DNA of 64,000 bases, from the NCBI GenBank assembly GCA_900470775.1, contig UCBZ01000050.1, forward strand, positions 16,695 to 80,694. The letters run 5' to 3'. Made by a program: the position numbers and the translations under genes. Shown one piece after another: positions 1-8,956 of the stretch. Below the pieces are notes generated by a model. The model saw nothing but the letters and a program-made list of their open reading frames with translations, did not search any database and was not told the origin of the DNA. Source of the DNA: Hyphomicrobiales bacterium (GTDB taxonomy: Bacteria; Pseudomonadota; Alphaproteobacteria; Rhizobiales; Beijerinckiaceae). Position 1 is the stretch's first letter, and the number at the start of each line of letters is the position of its first letter.

Positions 1-40
1 TCTGGAACAGGTCTCCCTGGAATTCCGGGCGGATCGTCAT
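1..40 (-). CDS. 5' end of an unidentified gene running off the left edge
   Basis: An ATG on the minus strand opens a frame that stays open to the window edge and reads MTIRPEFQGDLFQ. Only 13 codons are visible, so the product cannot be named. A divergent gene here would share the 41-230 promoter region with the lactonase gene. This is inferred only from the open start and the otherwise empty intergenic region. Confidence 0.35.
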   Translation of the reverse strand, partial: MTIRPEFQGDLFQ

Positions 41-135
41 GAGCGGCTATCCTGTCTGGGCTGGTCCGGCAGGCGGGCAGCGGGGGCATCGGCGGGAGGC
101 GTCTTTGCCATGCATAAGACAGCGACCGGCCGAGC

Positions 136-173
136 GTCAATTATTGTATGACGGTATTATTGTGTGCTGATAT
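136..173. promoter_or_regulatory. Candidate GntR operator/promoter upstream of the lactonase-SDR unit
   Basis: A 14-base near-direct repeat occurs with 16-base periodicity: TTATTGTATGACGG at 141-154 and TTATTGTGTGCTGA at 157-170. GTCA at 136-139 and TGAC at 149-152 flank the first copy as an inverted pair. The core ATTGTATGA is shared with the TRAP promoter region at 5366-5373. The regulator is probably the GntR protein at 6661-7356 (inference). Confidence 0.45.
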
Positions 174-230
174 GAAGCGCGCGGCGCTGCGGAGATAACG
201 CCGTGCCGCTGACGGGAGGAGAAGACCGGA

Positions 231-1064
231 ATGACGACGACGCAGCCGAACCGGGCCGGCACGCCCGAGCCCTTCGCGCTCTATGCGCTGCGCTACGCCA
301 ACCATGGCGGACGCAAGGCCTGGGACAACATGATCGGCGGCGATCCGCATGAGGCGGGCTCGGATCTCGACTACTTCGTCTGGGTGGCGCAGCGCTCCGA
401 CCGGACCTTCGTCATCGACACCGGCTTCGATACCGAACAGGCGGTCGCCCGCAAGCGCGATCTGATCCGCAAGCCGCATGAGGCGCTCGCCCTGATCGGC
501 ATCGATGCCGCCAGGGTCGACGAGGTGATCCTGACCCATCTGCATTACGACCATGCCGGCACGCTTGGGTCGTTTCCGCGCGCCTGTTTCCATGTCCAGG
601 ATTCGGAGGTCGCCTATGCCACCGGGCGCTGCATGTGCCACGGCTTCCTGCGCCACCCCTTCCATGTCGAGGACGTCGTCTCCTTCGTCCGCCATGTCTA
701 TGCCGGGCGCGTCGCCTTCCATGACGGCACCGTCGAACTGGCGGACGGGCTGAGCCTGCACCGCACCGGCGGGCATTCCGGGGGCTTGCAGGTCGTGCGC
801 GTCTGGACCAAGCGCGGCTGGGTCGTGATCGCCTCGGATGCCTCGCACCTCTACATGAACATGCAGAAGGGCCTGCCCTTCCCGGCCGTGCACGATGCCG
901 GAGCAATGATGGAGGGCTACCGCACCATCAACCGGCTGGCGGATTCGCCCGAGCATGTCGTGCCGGGCCATGACCCGCTGGTGATGGCGATCTATCCGCC
1001 GGTCTCGGCGGAATTGGCCGGCATCGCGGTGCGCCTCGACGAAACGCCGAAGGCACTGCCATGA
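231..1064 (+). CDS. N-acyl homoserine lactonase-family metallo-beta-lactamase-fold hydrolase
   Basis: This 277-residue protein has the metallo-beta-lactamase zinc motif HLHYDH at residues 103-108, followed by AG. Further His and Asp ligands lie in GGHSGG (about 180), ASDASH (about 202) and a late PGHDP. The layout matches the AttM/AiiB-type lactonase family, which opens lactone rings. The start ATG follows GGGAGGAGAAG. Its stop overlaps the next start (ATGA), so it is translationally coupled to an SDR dehydrogenase. The TRAP-transport context suggests a lactone intermediate of a catabolic pathway rather than quorum quenching, but the substrate is unknown. Confidence 0.8.
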   Translation: MTTTQPNRAGTPEPFALYALRYANHGGRKAWDNMIGGDPHEAGSDLDYFVWVAQRSDRTFVIDTGFDTEQAVARKRDLIRKPHEALALIGIDAARVDEVILTHLHYDHAGTLGSFPRACFHVQDSEVAYATGRCMCHGFLRHPFHVEDVVSFVRHVYAGRVAFHDGTVELADGLSLHRTGGHSGGLQVVRVWTKRGWVVIASDASHLYMNMQKGLPFPAVHDAGAMMEGYRTINRLADSPEHVVPGHDPLVMAIYPPVSAELAGIAVRLDETPKALP

Positions 1065-1855
1065 ACGGCGCGATGTTGGCGGGGCGGCACGCGCTGGTGA
1101 CGGGCTCGGTCGCGGGGCTCGGCTACGCGATGGCGCGCGGTCTGGCGCTGCAGGGTGCGGCGATCACGCTGAACGGACTCGCCGCACCCGGCGTCGGCGA
1201 GGCGGCCGCGGCGGCACTCGCCGAGGAGGTTGGAGTTCCCGTTGCCTTCGACGGCGCCGATCTGGCCCAAGTCTCGCACATCGAGGCGATGATGGCGGCC
1301 GCGGCAGAGCGCTCCGGGCCTATCGACATCCTCGTCAACAACGCCGTGATCCGGCATTTCCAGCCGATCGAGAGCTTCACCGCGGCGCAATGGGACGCCT
1401 CGCTGGCGGTCAACCTGTCGGCCGCCTTCCATGCCGCACGCCTGGCGCTGCCTGGCATGAAGGCGAAGGGCTGGGGCCGGATCGTCAACCTGTCCTCGAT
1501 CTATGGCGCGCGCGGCGCCGAAAACCGCATCGACTACGTCACCACCAAGACGGCGCTGCTCGGGATGACCCGCGCGATCGCGATCGAGACGGCGCGAACC
1601 GGCATCACCTGCAATGCGCTCTCGCCGGGCACGGTGCCCTCGCCTGCGATCCTCGACCGCATCGCCGGCATCGCGCGCGAGCAGGGCATCAGCGAGGATC
1701 AGGCGGCGCAGGATTATATCGCGCCGCGCCACCCGACGCAGCGCTTCGTCGCGCTCGACAGCGTGGCGGCGCTGCTCGTCTTCCTGTGCAGCCCCGCCGG
1801 GCAGGATATCACCGGCACGACGCTGCCGATCGACGGCGGCTGGCAGGCGCGCTGA
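1061..1855 (+). CDS. SDR family NAD(P)-dependent dehydrogenase
   Basis: This 264-residue classical short-chain dehydrogenase has a TGSVAGLG cofactor loop at 14-21, NNA near 93, catalytic Ser in LSS at 145-146 and YxxxK at Y159-K163. The C-terminus DITGTTLPIDGGW is typical of the 3-hydroxybutyrate/3-oxoacyl-reductase-like group. It probably oxidises a hydroxy acid or sugar acid. The start overlaps the lactonase stop by 4 bases. The next gene is convergent, 5 bases downstream. The substrate cannot be inferred from sequence. Confidence 0.85.
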   Translation: MNGAMLAGRHALVTGSVAGLGYAMARGLALQGAAITLNGLAAPGVGEAAAAALAEEVGVPVAFDGADLAQVSHIEAMMAAAAERSGPIDILVNNAVIRHFQPIESFTAAQWDASLAVNLSAAFHAARLALPGMKAKGWGRIVNLSSIYGARGAENRIDYVTTKTALLGMTRAIAIETARTGITCNALSPGTVPSPAILDRIAGIAREQGISEDQAAQDYIAPRHPTQRFVALDSVAALLVFLCSPAGQDITGTTLPIDGGWQAR

Positions 1856-1860
1856 AGGCG

Positions 1861-3195
1861 TCAGCCGAAGGCCGACAGGGCAATGACGCGGCCCGCATCC
1901 GGGGCCTCGTCGAGGCGCCAAAGCGCGTCCAGTAGCGGCTCCGGATCGAAGCCGGGGCAGCCATAGCCGGCCAGCGTCCGGAACTTCTCCGAGATCTCGG
2001 CGTCCGACAGGGGGTTGTCTGTGCTGCCGCGCGCCGCCTTCACGACATGGTCGAGCACCGTGCCATCGACCAGCGTGATCTCGACGCGCGCGCCGTCGAC
2101 GCTGTGGCCGGCCTCCTGATGAACCGAGACCTTGCCGCGCAGCGCCAGCACGTCCTGCGCCTTGACGCGCTCGTCGCTGAACTGCGTGACCCCGGCGCGG
2201 CCGTCGATCCAGGCGACCGCGACCGCATGCTGGGCGCTGACCTGCGCCTCGCGGCCGGTGGTGACGGCGGGGCGGTCGGCCCGCTCGCCGAGCAGGGGAT
2301 GGCCGAGCACGCGGATGCCGGCGATGCGCTCCGGCGGAACATGGCTCTGCTCGCGGAGGCTGAGCACGGCGTCGATGACCGGGTTCAGCACGACGCCGCA
2401 GGGATAGGGTTTGTAGGTGTTGCGCAGCAATTCCCAGCGCTCGCCCAGCCCTTCGGTTAGGCCGGCGAGATCAGGGTCGCTGCCCATGACCTGCAGGAAT
2501 CCGCGCGGCCCCTCGAGCGGCCGTTCCGGTCCTTCGACGCCGTTCTGCGCCAGCAGCGCCGCCAGCAGCCCTCCCCGCGCCGATTGGCCGACGCCGACGC
2601 TCTTGGCCATGGTGCCAAGCGTCTCGACCAGCCCGCAGGATTGCGCCGAGGCGTTGCCGAGCGCCCAGAGCATGCGCGTCTCGTCGAGGCCGAGGACCTT
2701 GCCGATGGCGGCCGCCGCGCCAAAGACGCCGCAGGTCGCGGTGATGTGCCAGCCCTTCTTGTAATGGAAGGGCGAGACGGCATTGCCGAGCCGGCACTCG
2801 ATCTCGACGCCCAGGATGAAGGCGTGGAGCAGGTCCGCGCCGCTCATCGGCCGCCGCTGCGCGAAGGCGAAGAGTGGCGGCGCCACCGGAGCAGAGGGAT
2901 GGATGATGGTGCCGGGATGGGTATCGTCGAAATCGAAGACATTGCCGGCGAGCGCATTGACGAAGGCGGCGTCGAGGCAATTCAGCTGCTCGCGCCGGCC
3001 GATGATCGTCGCCTCCGCCGGCGCCGAGAACGGCGCCAGCGTCCCGGCTGTGCGCCGCGTGGCCGCATCGCTGGAGCCACCGAGCGCCGTGCCGATGACA
3101 TTGACGACGGAGCGCTTCGCCTCATGGCGCAACGCCTCGGGCATGTCCCGCCATTGCGAGTCGACGACGAAGCGGGAAAGGCTGCGGGAGATCAT
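1861..3195 (-). CDS. MmgE/PrpD family protein
   Basis: This 444-residue protein carries the family landmarks FDDTHPGTIIHPSAPV (about 89-104), an all-helical N-terminal half with GVEIECRLGNA, and a C-terminal KPYPCGVVLNPVIDA block. Known members include 2-methylcitrate dehydratase PrpD and cis-aconitate decarboxylase, so a dehydratase, decarboxylase or isomerase acting on a polycarboxylate is likely. It lies 34 bases downstream of the TRAP permease on the same strand, so the two are probably co-transcribed. That points to metabolism of the imported carboxylate. The exact reaction is unknown. Confidence 0.85.
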   Translation of the reverse strand: MISRSLSRFVVDSQWRDMPEALRHEAKRSVVNVIGTALGGSSDAATRRTAGTLAPFSAPAEATIIGRREQLNCLDAAFVNALAGNVFDFDDTHPGTIIHPSAPVAPPLFAFAQRRPMSGADLLHAFILGVEIECRLGNAVSPFHYKKGWHITATCGVFGAAAAIGKVLGLDETRMLWALGNASAQSCGLVETLGTMAKSVGVGQSARGGLLAALLAQNGVEGPERPLEGPRGFLQVMGSDPDLAGLTEGLGERWELLRNTYKPYPCGVVLNPVIDAVLSLREQSHVPPERIAGIRVLGHPLLGERADRPAVTTGREAQVSAQHAVAVAWIDGRAGVTQFSDERVKAQDVLALRGKVSVHQEAGHSVDGARVEITLVDGTVLDHVVKAARGSTDNPLSDAEISEKFRTLAGYGCPGFDPEPLLDALWRLDEAPDAGRVIALSAFG

Positions 3196-3229
3196 GCGGA
3201 GCTCTCGGTAAAAGGAGGGATCTTGTGAC

Positions 3230-5290
3230 TCACCCGACCTGCTTCGGCAGCCAGGTCACGATCCCCGGGAAGAAATACAGCAGCCAGATGAAGCCGAGCA
3301 TGACGAAGATGTAGGGGATGACGCCATAGGCGATGTCGCGCAGCGAGACGTCGCTGCTCATGCCCTTGAGCACGAACAGCACGAGCCCCACCGGCGGTGT
3401 CACCAGTCCGATCTCGACCAGCAGCACCAGCACGACGCCGAACCAGATCGGGTCGAGGCCGATCGAGACGATGACCGGGAAGGTGACGCTCAGCGTCATC
3501 AGCATCATCGCGATCGATTCGATGAAGCAGCCGAGGATCAGGTAGATGCCGACGATGATCGCGAAGACCAGCCAGGGCGCGAGGTTGGCATCGGTGACGA
3601 GCTGCACCATGGCGCGCGGCAGGCGCAGATAGTCGAAGACCCAGCTCATGATCGCCGCGCCGACGACGATCAGCATGATGAAGGCCGTGACCTTCACCGT
3701 GTCGATCAGGCAGGCATAGAAGCCGTCCCAGTCGAGCCGGCCGCGCTTCACCGCCATACCGAGCGCGGCGACCGCGCCGATCGCACCAGCCTCGGTCGGG
3801 GTTGCGATGCCGAGATAAAGCGAGCCGAGCACGGCCGCGATCAGGAACAGGAAGGGCAGGACGCCGACCGTCGAGGTCAGCTTGCGGCTCCAGGAATAGG
3901 ACTCGCCTTTCGGGATCGCGCTCGGCGAGACGAGACCCCAGACGAAGACCGTCACCATGAACAGCAGCGACAGCAGCAGGCCCGGGATGATGCCGGCGAG
4001 GAAAAGCTGCGTCACCGCGACGCCGACGACATTGCCATAGATGATCATTGCGATCGAGGGCGGGATCAGGATGCCCAGCGTCGCGCCGGCCGCGACGACG
4101 CCATAGGTCAGCCGTGGGCTGTAGCCGCGCCTGACCATCTCGGGCGCCGCGACGGAGCCGAGCGTCGCGGCGGTGGCGAGGCTCGAGCCGCAGACTGCGG
4201 CGAAGGTCGCCGACGCCGCGACGCTGGCATGGGCGAGGCCGCCCGGCGTCTTGCCGAACCAGGTGACGAGCGCGTCGAAGAGTTCGGTGGTGATGCCGCT
4301 GCGCACGAGCAACGCCCCCATCAGCACGAAGCTCGGCACCGCCGTCAGCGTGAAGCTGTTGATGCTGGTCCAGGAACGATCGGCCAGCACGGGCAACTGC
4401 GTCTGCGGCAGCAGGAAATAGAGCCCGAGCAGGCCGACGATGCCCATGGCGAAGGCGACGCGCACGCCGGTGAAGAGCAGCACCAGCAGGGTGAGGCCGA
4501 GCAGGCTCCCGAGCCAGAGCAGCGAGGTGCCGCGCGAAGAATAGAAGATCAGGGCAAGGCTGCCGAAGGCGAGCACCGTCGCGGCGGCGATGCGCCAGCC
4601 GCTCCAGGCCACCATCGCGACGATGATGGAAGCGCAGATCAGGATGGTGCCCCAGTCGAAGCGCGTGCCGGGAATGCGCCAGTCCGAGCGGCCCATGACC
4701 GTAAGGGCGAGCATCAGCGACAGCGCGACGGCGGGAACGATCCATTGCGCGGCGACCGAGCGCGGCGGCCGCAGTTCATGGAGATCGCGCAGGATGGCGA
4801 CCGCAAAGAGGATCAGCCCCAGCGTCATCGGAATTTGCGGCAGCCATTGCGGCGTGCCGAGCAGGCCCCAGTCGCGGGCGCCGTGGACATATTCGAGGAA
4901 GGTGAAGCGCGCCGTGTGCCAGGCGGCGAAGACGACGAAGACGAGGCCGAGCCAGAGCGTCACCAGTTCGAGGCGGGTGCGCCAGGGCTTCGGGACGGCA
5001 TCGACCAGGATCTCGACCTGGATATGGGCATTGGCGCGCTGGGCCGGCGCCATGCCGAAAAAGACGATCGCGACGAAGAGATAGGTCCCGATCTCGGTCA
5101 CCCAGCTCGTCGGCTCGTTGAAGACATAGCGCGAGATCACCTCGAAGACGACCACAGACGTCATCACCACCAGCGCCAGCGCGCCAACGAAGCCGCCGAG
5201 ATCGGAGAGCCGGTCGATGCCGCGGATAACCGGGGAGCGCGGCTCCGAGAGGGAATGCAGCGATCCCGTCGCCACCATCGCGTCGGCCAT
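3230..5290 (-). CDS. TRAP transporter permease, fused small (DctQ) and large (DctM) subunits
   Basis: This 686-residue membrane protein carries an N-terminal DctQ-like four-helix segment (about residues 25-190, with FVAIVFFGMAPAQRANAH). A DctM-like large subunit follows (about 255-686), with GVRVAFAMG, SVAAPEMVRRGYS, GILIPPSIAMIIYG and PTEAGAIGA signatures. It imports a carboxylate-type solute using ion gradients together with the binding protein at 5477. The start at 5290 was chosen for a GGGAGA ribosome binding site; the frame extends upstream without one. Fused QM permeases are common in this clade. It heads the unit with the MmgE/PrpD gene. Confidence 0.9.
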   Translation of the reverse strand: MADAMVATGSLHSLSEPRSPVIRGIDRLSDLGGFVGALALVVMTSVVVFEVISRYVFNEPTSWVTEIGTYLFVAIVFFGMAPAQRANAHIQVEILVDAVPKPWRTRLELVTLWLGLVFVVFAAWHTARFTFLEYVHGARDWGLLGTPQWLPQIPMTLGLILFAVAILRDLHELRPPRSVAAQWIVPAVALSLMLALTVMGRSDWRIPGTRFDWGTILICASIIVAMVAWSGWRIAAATVLAFGSLALIFYSSRGTSLLWLGSLLGLTLLVLLFTGVRVAFAMGIVGLLGLYFLLPQTQLPVLADRSWTSINSFTLTAVPSFVLMGALLVRSGITTELFDALVTWFGKTPGGLAHASVAASATFAAVCGSSLATAATLGSVAAPEMVRRGYSPRLTYGVVAAGATLGILIPPSIAMIIYGNVVGVAVTQLFLAGIIPGLLLSLLFMVTVFVWGLVSPSAIPKGESYSWSRKLTSTVGVLPFLFLIAAVLGSLYLGIATPTEAGAIGAVAALGMAVKRGRLDWDGFYACLIDTVKVTAFIMLIVVGAAIMSWVFDYLRLPRAMVQLVTDANLAPWLVFAIIVGIYLILGCFIESIAMMLMTLSVTFPVIVSIGLDPIWFGVVLVLLVEIGLVTPPVGLVLFVLKGMSSDVSLRDIAYGVIPYIFVMLGFIWLLYFFPGIVTWLPKQVG

Positions 5291-5341
5291 AGGCGTATCT
5301 CCCGAAATCTCTTGTTGAAGCCGCGTTAGCACGGCGTCTGA

Positions 5342-5376
5342 TTGACACGCAATCCTACTGTCATATTGTATGATTG
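5342..5376. promoter_or_regulatory. Promoter with overlapping palindromic operator between the TRAP permease and binding-protein genes
   Basis: On the plus strand TTGACA (5342-5347) is followed after 16 bases by TATTGT (5364-5369), a plausible sigma70 promoter for the binding-protein gene. A perfect inverted repeat, TCATA-TTG-TATGA (5361-5373), overlaps the -10 element, as expected for a repressor site. Its ATTGTATGA half recurs at 143-151. The GntR regulator at 6661 is the likely ligand (inference). Confidence 0.5.
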
Positions 5377-5476
5377 GATGACGGGTCGCAATATCCATGA
5401 CCAATCCGGCCGGCTGTCATCAACAGGGCGGGCGCCACGTTCCGCCGTCGAATTTTCGGATCCATGGGAGGGTTTC

Positions 5477-6529
5477 ATGCTGATTTCCACACAGGCGGCC
5501 GGGCCACGCCATAGCCGTCATCTGCTCGCCGCCGTGCTGGGCACAACCTTCGCCCTCAGTGGTGCGAGCCTGGCGCAGGCGCAGAAGATCGACCTGACGA
5601 TGGGCATCATCGTTTCGCCGGGCGACGCCTATTCCGCGATGACGGCGAGCGTGCCGGAGCGCATCGCCAAGGCGACGAACGGCCGGGTCTCGGTCACCGT
5701 CAGCGATTCCCTCGTCGCCCCCGCGCAGATCGCGTCCGCCGTGCGCGACGGCCGCCTGCCGATGTCAGCCTCGCTGCACACCTATCTGGCTGCCGACGAG
5801 CCACGCATGGGTATCTTCAACCTGCCCGGGCTGATCAACAACATCGAGGAATACCAGAAGGTGCGCGACGCCTTCTGGGCCAAGGACGTCGCCAGGATCT
5901 GGGAGGAGAAATGGGGCGCGATCGTGCTCGCGGAGGGCGCCTGGTGCCCGACCCGCCTGTTCTCGAAGACGCCGATCCGCACCGTCGAGGACTTCAAGAA
6001 CAAGCGCCTGCGCGTGCATAACCCGCAGACGGCGGCGCAGATGAACGCGCTCGGCGCCAAGCCGACGCCGATGGCCACCACCGAGATCATGCCGGCGCTG
6101 GAGCGCGGCGTCATCGACGGCGTCTTCATCTCGACCTGCGTCGGCGGCGCGATGGAGTTCTGGCGGCTGGCCAAGAACGTTCAGGACTGGGGCGTCGGCG
6201 CCATCACCGGCTGGGCCATCCTGATCAACAAGGCGGAATGGGAGGGCATGCCGGCCGATGTCCGCGCGCAGGTGAAAAGCGCGATGGACGGGCTGCAGAA
6301 GGACGCCTTCGGGACCTACAACGCCTTCGTCCAGACCGCCCTCGACAACATGAAGAAGAACGGCGTCGAGCCGTGGAGCGCCTCGGAAGCGGAGCGTGCC
6401 ACCCTCAACGACCCGAAATTCGCCAAGGCCGCCTATGACAGCTGGCTCGGCCGCGCCAAGGAACTCGGCATCGACGGGCCGGCCTATGTCAACCAGGTCC
6501 GGCAAGCGCTGGGCAAGCCGACGCAGTGA
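5477..6529 (+). CDS. TRAP transporter substrate-binding protein (DctP family)
   Basis: This 350-residue periplasmic protein has an N-terminal signal peptide (basic start, hydrophobic core, likely cleavage after SLAQA near residue 35). The DctP-type core includes FKNKRLRVHNPQ, the binding-site Arg context, and MATTEIMPALERGVIDG. The start at 5477 follows GGGAGGG; an upstream in-frame ATG has no such site. It is transcribed divergently from the permease, an arrangement that lets one operator region control both. The ligand is unknown; the neighbours suggest a hydroxy- or polycarboxylate. Confidence 0.9.
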   Translation: MLISTQAAGPRHSRHLLAAVLGTTFALSGASLAQAQKIDLTMGIIVSPGDAYSAMTASVPERIAKATNGRVSVTVSDSLVAPAQIASAVRDGRLPMSASLHTYLAADEPRMGIFNLPGLINNIEEYQKVRDAFWAKDVARIWEEKWGAIVLAEGAWCPTRLFSKTPIRTVEDFKNKRLRVHNPQTAAQMNALGAKPTPMATTEIMPALERGVIDGVFISTCVGGAMEFWRLAKNVQDWGVGAITGWAILINKAEWEGMPADVRAQVKSAMDGLQKDAFGTYNAFVQTALDNMKKNGVEPWSASEAERATLNDPKFAKAAYDSWLGRAKELGIDGPAYVNQVRQALGKPTQ

Positions 6530-6660
6530 ACTCCAGCGCCGGCGGGCATGCGGGCTTTGGCTCCTGCCTGCCGGTGCAGCTGCGATTATGCGCGATCACG
6601 GGCCTGGGCTAGGATAGCGACGCCGAATGTGACAATGGCCTTTGGAGTCGGACAGGGAGC

Positions 6661-7356
6661 ATGCGGACGGTGATGAATGATGCGGGGTTTCCGGAGCGCG
6701 ACTTCCGCGTCGAGCGCGTGGCGGCACCGCTGCGCCACAGCGTCACCGAGAATATCCGCTATGCCATCGCCACCGGACGCTTCAAGGGCGGCGAACGCCT
6801 GCCGGAGCGCGAACTCTGCGAACTGACCGGGGTCAGCCGCACCCTGATTCGCGAGGCGCTGCGCCAGCTCGAATCGGAAGGGCTGATCGAGGTCGTGCCG
6901 CATCGCGGCCCGGTGGTCGCCTCGCTGTCCGCCGATCAGGCGCGCGACATCTACGAGGTCCGCATCCAGCTCGAGGGTCTCGCCTGCAAGCTCTTCGCCG
7001 AGAAGGCCACGGAGGCGCAGCGCACGGCATTGAAGCAGGCCTTCGAGAAGCTGCGCGCCTCCTTCGACATTCCCGACCCGATGGCCCGGCTCGACGCCAA
7101 GAACAAATTCTACGACTGCCTGATCGAGGGCTCCGGCAATGGTGCGCTCGGCCTCAGCCTGAAGATGCTCAACGCCCGGATCATGCTGCTGCGGGCGACG
7201 TCCCTGCAGGCTCCGGGGCGCAGCAAGGAGAGCATGCGCGAACTGGCCGATTTGATGGAAGCGCTGGACTCGCGCGACGGCGAAGCTGCCGCGCGCGCCG
7301 CGACGCGCCACGTCGAGAGCGCCGCCAGGGCCGCCATGTTTTTCCTCAAAGGCTGA
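6661..7356 (+). CDS. GntR family regulator, FCD (FadR-like) subfamily
   Basis: This 231-residue protein has an N-terminal winged helix (about 15-80) with the GntR hallmark GERLPERELCELTGVSRTLIREALRQLE split across helices, and a C-terminal all-helical FCD ligand-binding domain. The start is supported by GGGAG just upstream. It lies 131 bases after the TRAP binding-protein gene on the same strand. It is the obvious local regulator of the lactonase, TRAP and MmgE cluster, where ATTGTATGA elements recur at both promoter regions. Confidence 0.88.
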   Translation: MRTVMNDAGFPERDFRVERVAAPLRHSVTENIRYAIATGRFKGGERLPERELCELTGVSRTLIREALRQLESEGLIEVVPHRGPVVASLSADQARDIYEVRIQLEGLACKLFAEKATEAQRTALKQAFEKLRASFDIPDPMARLDAKNKFYDCLIEGSGNGALGLSLKMLNARIMLLRATSLQAPGRSKESMRELADLMEALDSRDGEAAARAATRHVESAARAAMFFLKG

Positions 7357-7484
7357 TCCGGACGCCACCATATCTTTCCGCTCGACCCGCTCCCGTTGAC
7401 CGAGTCTTCCTGCCCATTCAGGTCTTGAAAGGCACCCTTTTCGCTCACAAATCTGATCGGCAGATTGTTCCTGGGGAGAGCGAA

Positions 7485-7733
7485 ATGCCATTCTCAAAAC
7501 TGGCGAATCCGATCGAGGTTGCGCTGGCCCGTGCAGCGCTGGATCGTGCCTGGGCGGAGCTCAAAGATGATCCGGACCTTATGCTCGGGAGCGACGAAGC
7601 GGAGCGGCTGCGGCTTGCCGGAATCGTTGCCGGCCTGGCCCCGCTGGCGATCGATGAAGACGATCTGGTCGCCAATGCCATCGACCACTTTGTCCAGGGC
7701 TGCCGGAACCAGTCGCCTCGTCTGGCGTCTTGA
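7485..7733 (+). CDS. Small hypothetical protein
   Basis: The protein is 82 residues, acidic and probably helical. ATG 7485 is preceded by GGGGAGAG. No domain is recognised. The pattern of EAERLRLAGIV and IDEDDLVANAIDHF resembles short helical alphaproteobacterial proteins of unknown role. It is followed after about 95 bases by another small unknown gene on the same strand. The frame extends upstream to 7425, but without a ribosome binding site. Confidence 0.6.
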   Translation: MPFSKLANPIEVALARAALDRAWAELKDDPDLMLGSDEAERLRLAGIVAGLAPLAIDEDDLVANAIDHFVQGCRNQSPRLAS

Positions 7734-7828
7734 GAGTGTGCCGGTTCTCTGGCGCCATGCGGTGTGTGTCGCTTCCCAATGGCCGGGCACTGCCGCATGA
7801 TCAATCCCCTGGCAAGGACGAGCATCCG

Positions 7829-8083
7829 ATGGACATCGTTGTGACGCAGACCGGCCTCGGCGCCTGGACGCTTGTCGACCTGCTGGGCCGCCATATGGGC
7901 GTCGTGGAGGAAATAGCGGGCGATGAGTACCGGATCGCCCCTGGCGAACGCGTCGCGGAATCCCTGCGCGCGATGAAGCATGGCCCCTTCGCCACGCTCG
8001 ACAAGGCGCTCTCCGAGATCGAGACCTTCACCCGCTCGACATGCCGGATTGCGCCGACGGACGTGCCCCAGGCGGTAGCCTGA
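7829..8083 (+). CDS. Small hypothetical protein
   Basis: The protein is 84 residues with no signal peptide or membrane segment. The start at 7829 is supported by AAGGACGAG. The sequence resembles a small beta-rich domain (WTLVDLLGRHMGVVEEI, then a helical DKALSEIETF end), similar in feel to short housekeeping proteins annotated only as hypothetical. No function can be assigned. It may form a unit with the gene at 7485. Confidence 0.6.
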   Translation: MDIVVTQTGLGAWTLVDLLGRHMGVVEEIAGDEYRIAPGERVAESLRAMKHGPFATLDKALSEIETFTRSTCRIAPTDVPQAVA

Positions 8084-8116
8084 CGCCGTCGCGCCACCTG
8101 CCGCATTTACTTCCCG

Positions 8117-8653
8117 CTAGGCCTGAAGCAGGCGATATTTCCGGTGTTCCATGCAGGAATTCACGACGGCGACATAGCCCTGCATCGCTCTCTCCTGAGT
8201 CTCGGCCGCATTGGCAGCCGTTCCTTCGCCGACCGACTGAAGCGCATTGGTGGCACCGGCCAGCACATGAGCCTGACGGAAACCTGGCACGGGGATGAAG
8301 CTTGCGAGCGCGCCGACGGTCTGGATGGCCGTACCGGTCTGCTGGGTCTGCGCGGCGCGGCGCGCGGCGGCCTCATGCGGTGCGGCCTCCGCCCGGCACT
8401 CCAGAAGATCCTTTCTCAACTTGGCGGGGTTCACCCGGCGCGTGTCGACCACTGGCTCGTAGAGTGGCGTCGCGGCAGCAATCTGGGCGTCTGACGGCAG
8501 GTTCGGAGGCGGTCCGGCCGGCATTCCACCTGTCGGACCAGAAGATGCCAACGCCGCCGGCGCCGTGGATGGCAGAGTAGTCTCGGCTGTCTGTGACGTT
8601 TGATTGCAGCCGGCCAGCATCAGCCCGCAAACCGCGGCCAAAAAGACTTTCAT
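8117..8653 (-). CDS. Predicted lipoprotein
   Basis: The protein is 178 residues and begins with a lipoprotein signal peptide with lipobox LAGC at about residues 12-15 (MKVFLAAVCGLMLAGC). The start was chosen because GGGGAGCG precedes it; the longer frame lacks both features. After a Ser/Thr/Pro-rich linker, a conserved-looking C-terminal region has two Cys (LLECRAEA and NSCMEHR) and a Gly/Ala-rich hydrophobic stretch around 110-135. It is likely envelope-located. The family was not recognised beyond lipoprotein. Confidence 0.7.
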   Translation of the reverse strand: MKVFLAAVCGLMLAGCNQTSQTAETTLPSTAPAALASSGPTGGMPAGPPPNLPSDAQIAAATPLYEPVVDTRRVNPAKLRKDLLECRAEAAPHEAAARRAAQTQQTGTAIQTVGALASFIPVPGFRQAHVLAGATNALQSVGEGTAANAAETQERAMQGYVAVVNSCMEHRKYRLLQA

Positions 8654-8956
8654 GATTTCGCTCCCCAACACCGCATCTTTACGTGTGCTCCAGAGGAGAA
8701 TGCACGACGTTAGGGAAATCGCAACCATGTTGGCGCGCCGAGAGTTAACGCGTGATTGCGCAATCCACTGGTTCCGTTCGGGACGAGAACACCGAAAAGC
8801 GATCACCCCGCGATGCGACGCGGGTTGCCGATCCACCGACCATCGACAGCGCGAACGAGGCTGACGCCGTTCACCATGAGGGAGCGCAAGCGGAACTCAA
8901 CCAGAAATCGAAGGAACATTTCTTCTCTCCCATAGGTTGATTGTATGGAGGACCGA
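8654..8956. other. Intergenic region without a supported gene
   Basis: This 303-base region lies between divergent genes for the lipoprotein and a small unknown protein. It is slightly AT-richer than the surroundings. A 62-codon frame starting at a GTG (8752-8940) has no ribosome binding site and no recognisable protein character. Promoters for both flanking genes are expected here but none is clear. Confidence 0.4.

Noticed and set aside
3192..4745. A 517-codon minus-strand frame overlapping the TRAP permease in another frame
   Set aside because: The product is an Arg/His/Ala-rich low-complexity string. The TRAP frame has clear membrane helices and family motifs.
8752..8940. A 62-codon frame between the lipoprotein and the next small gene
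   Set aside because: GTG start with no ribosome binding site, no hydrophobic core or motif.
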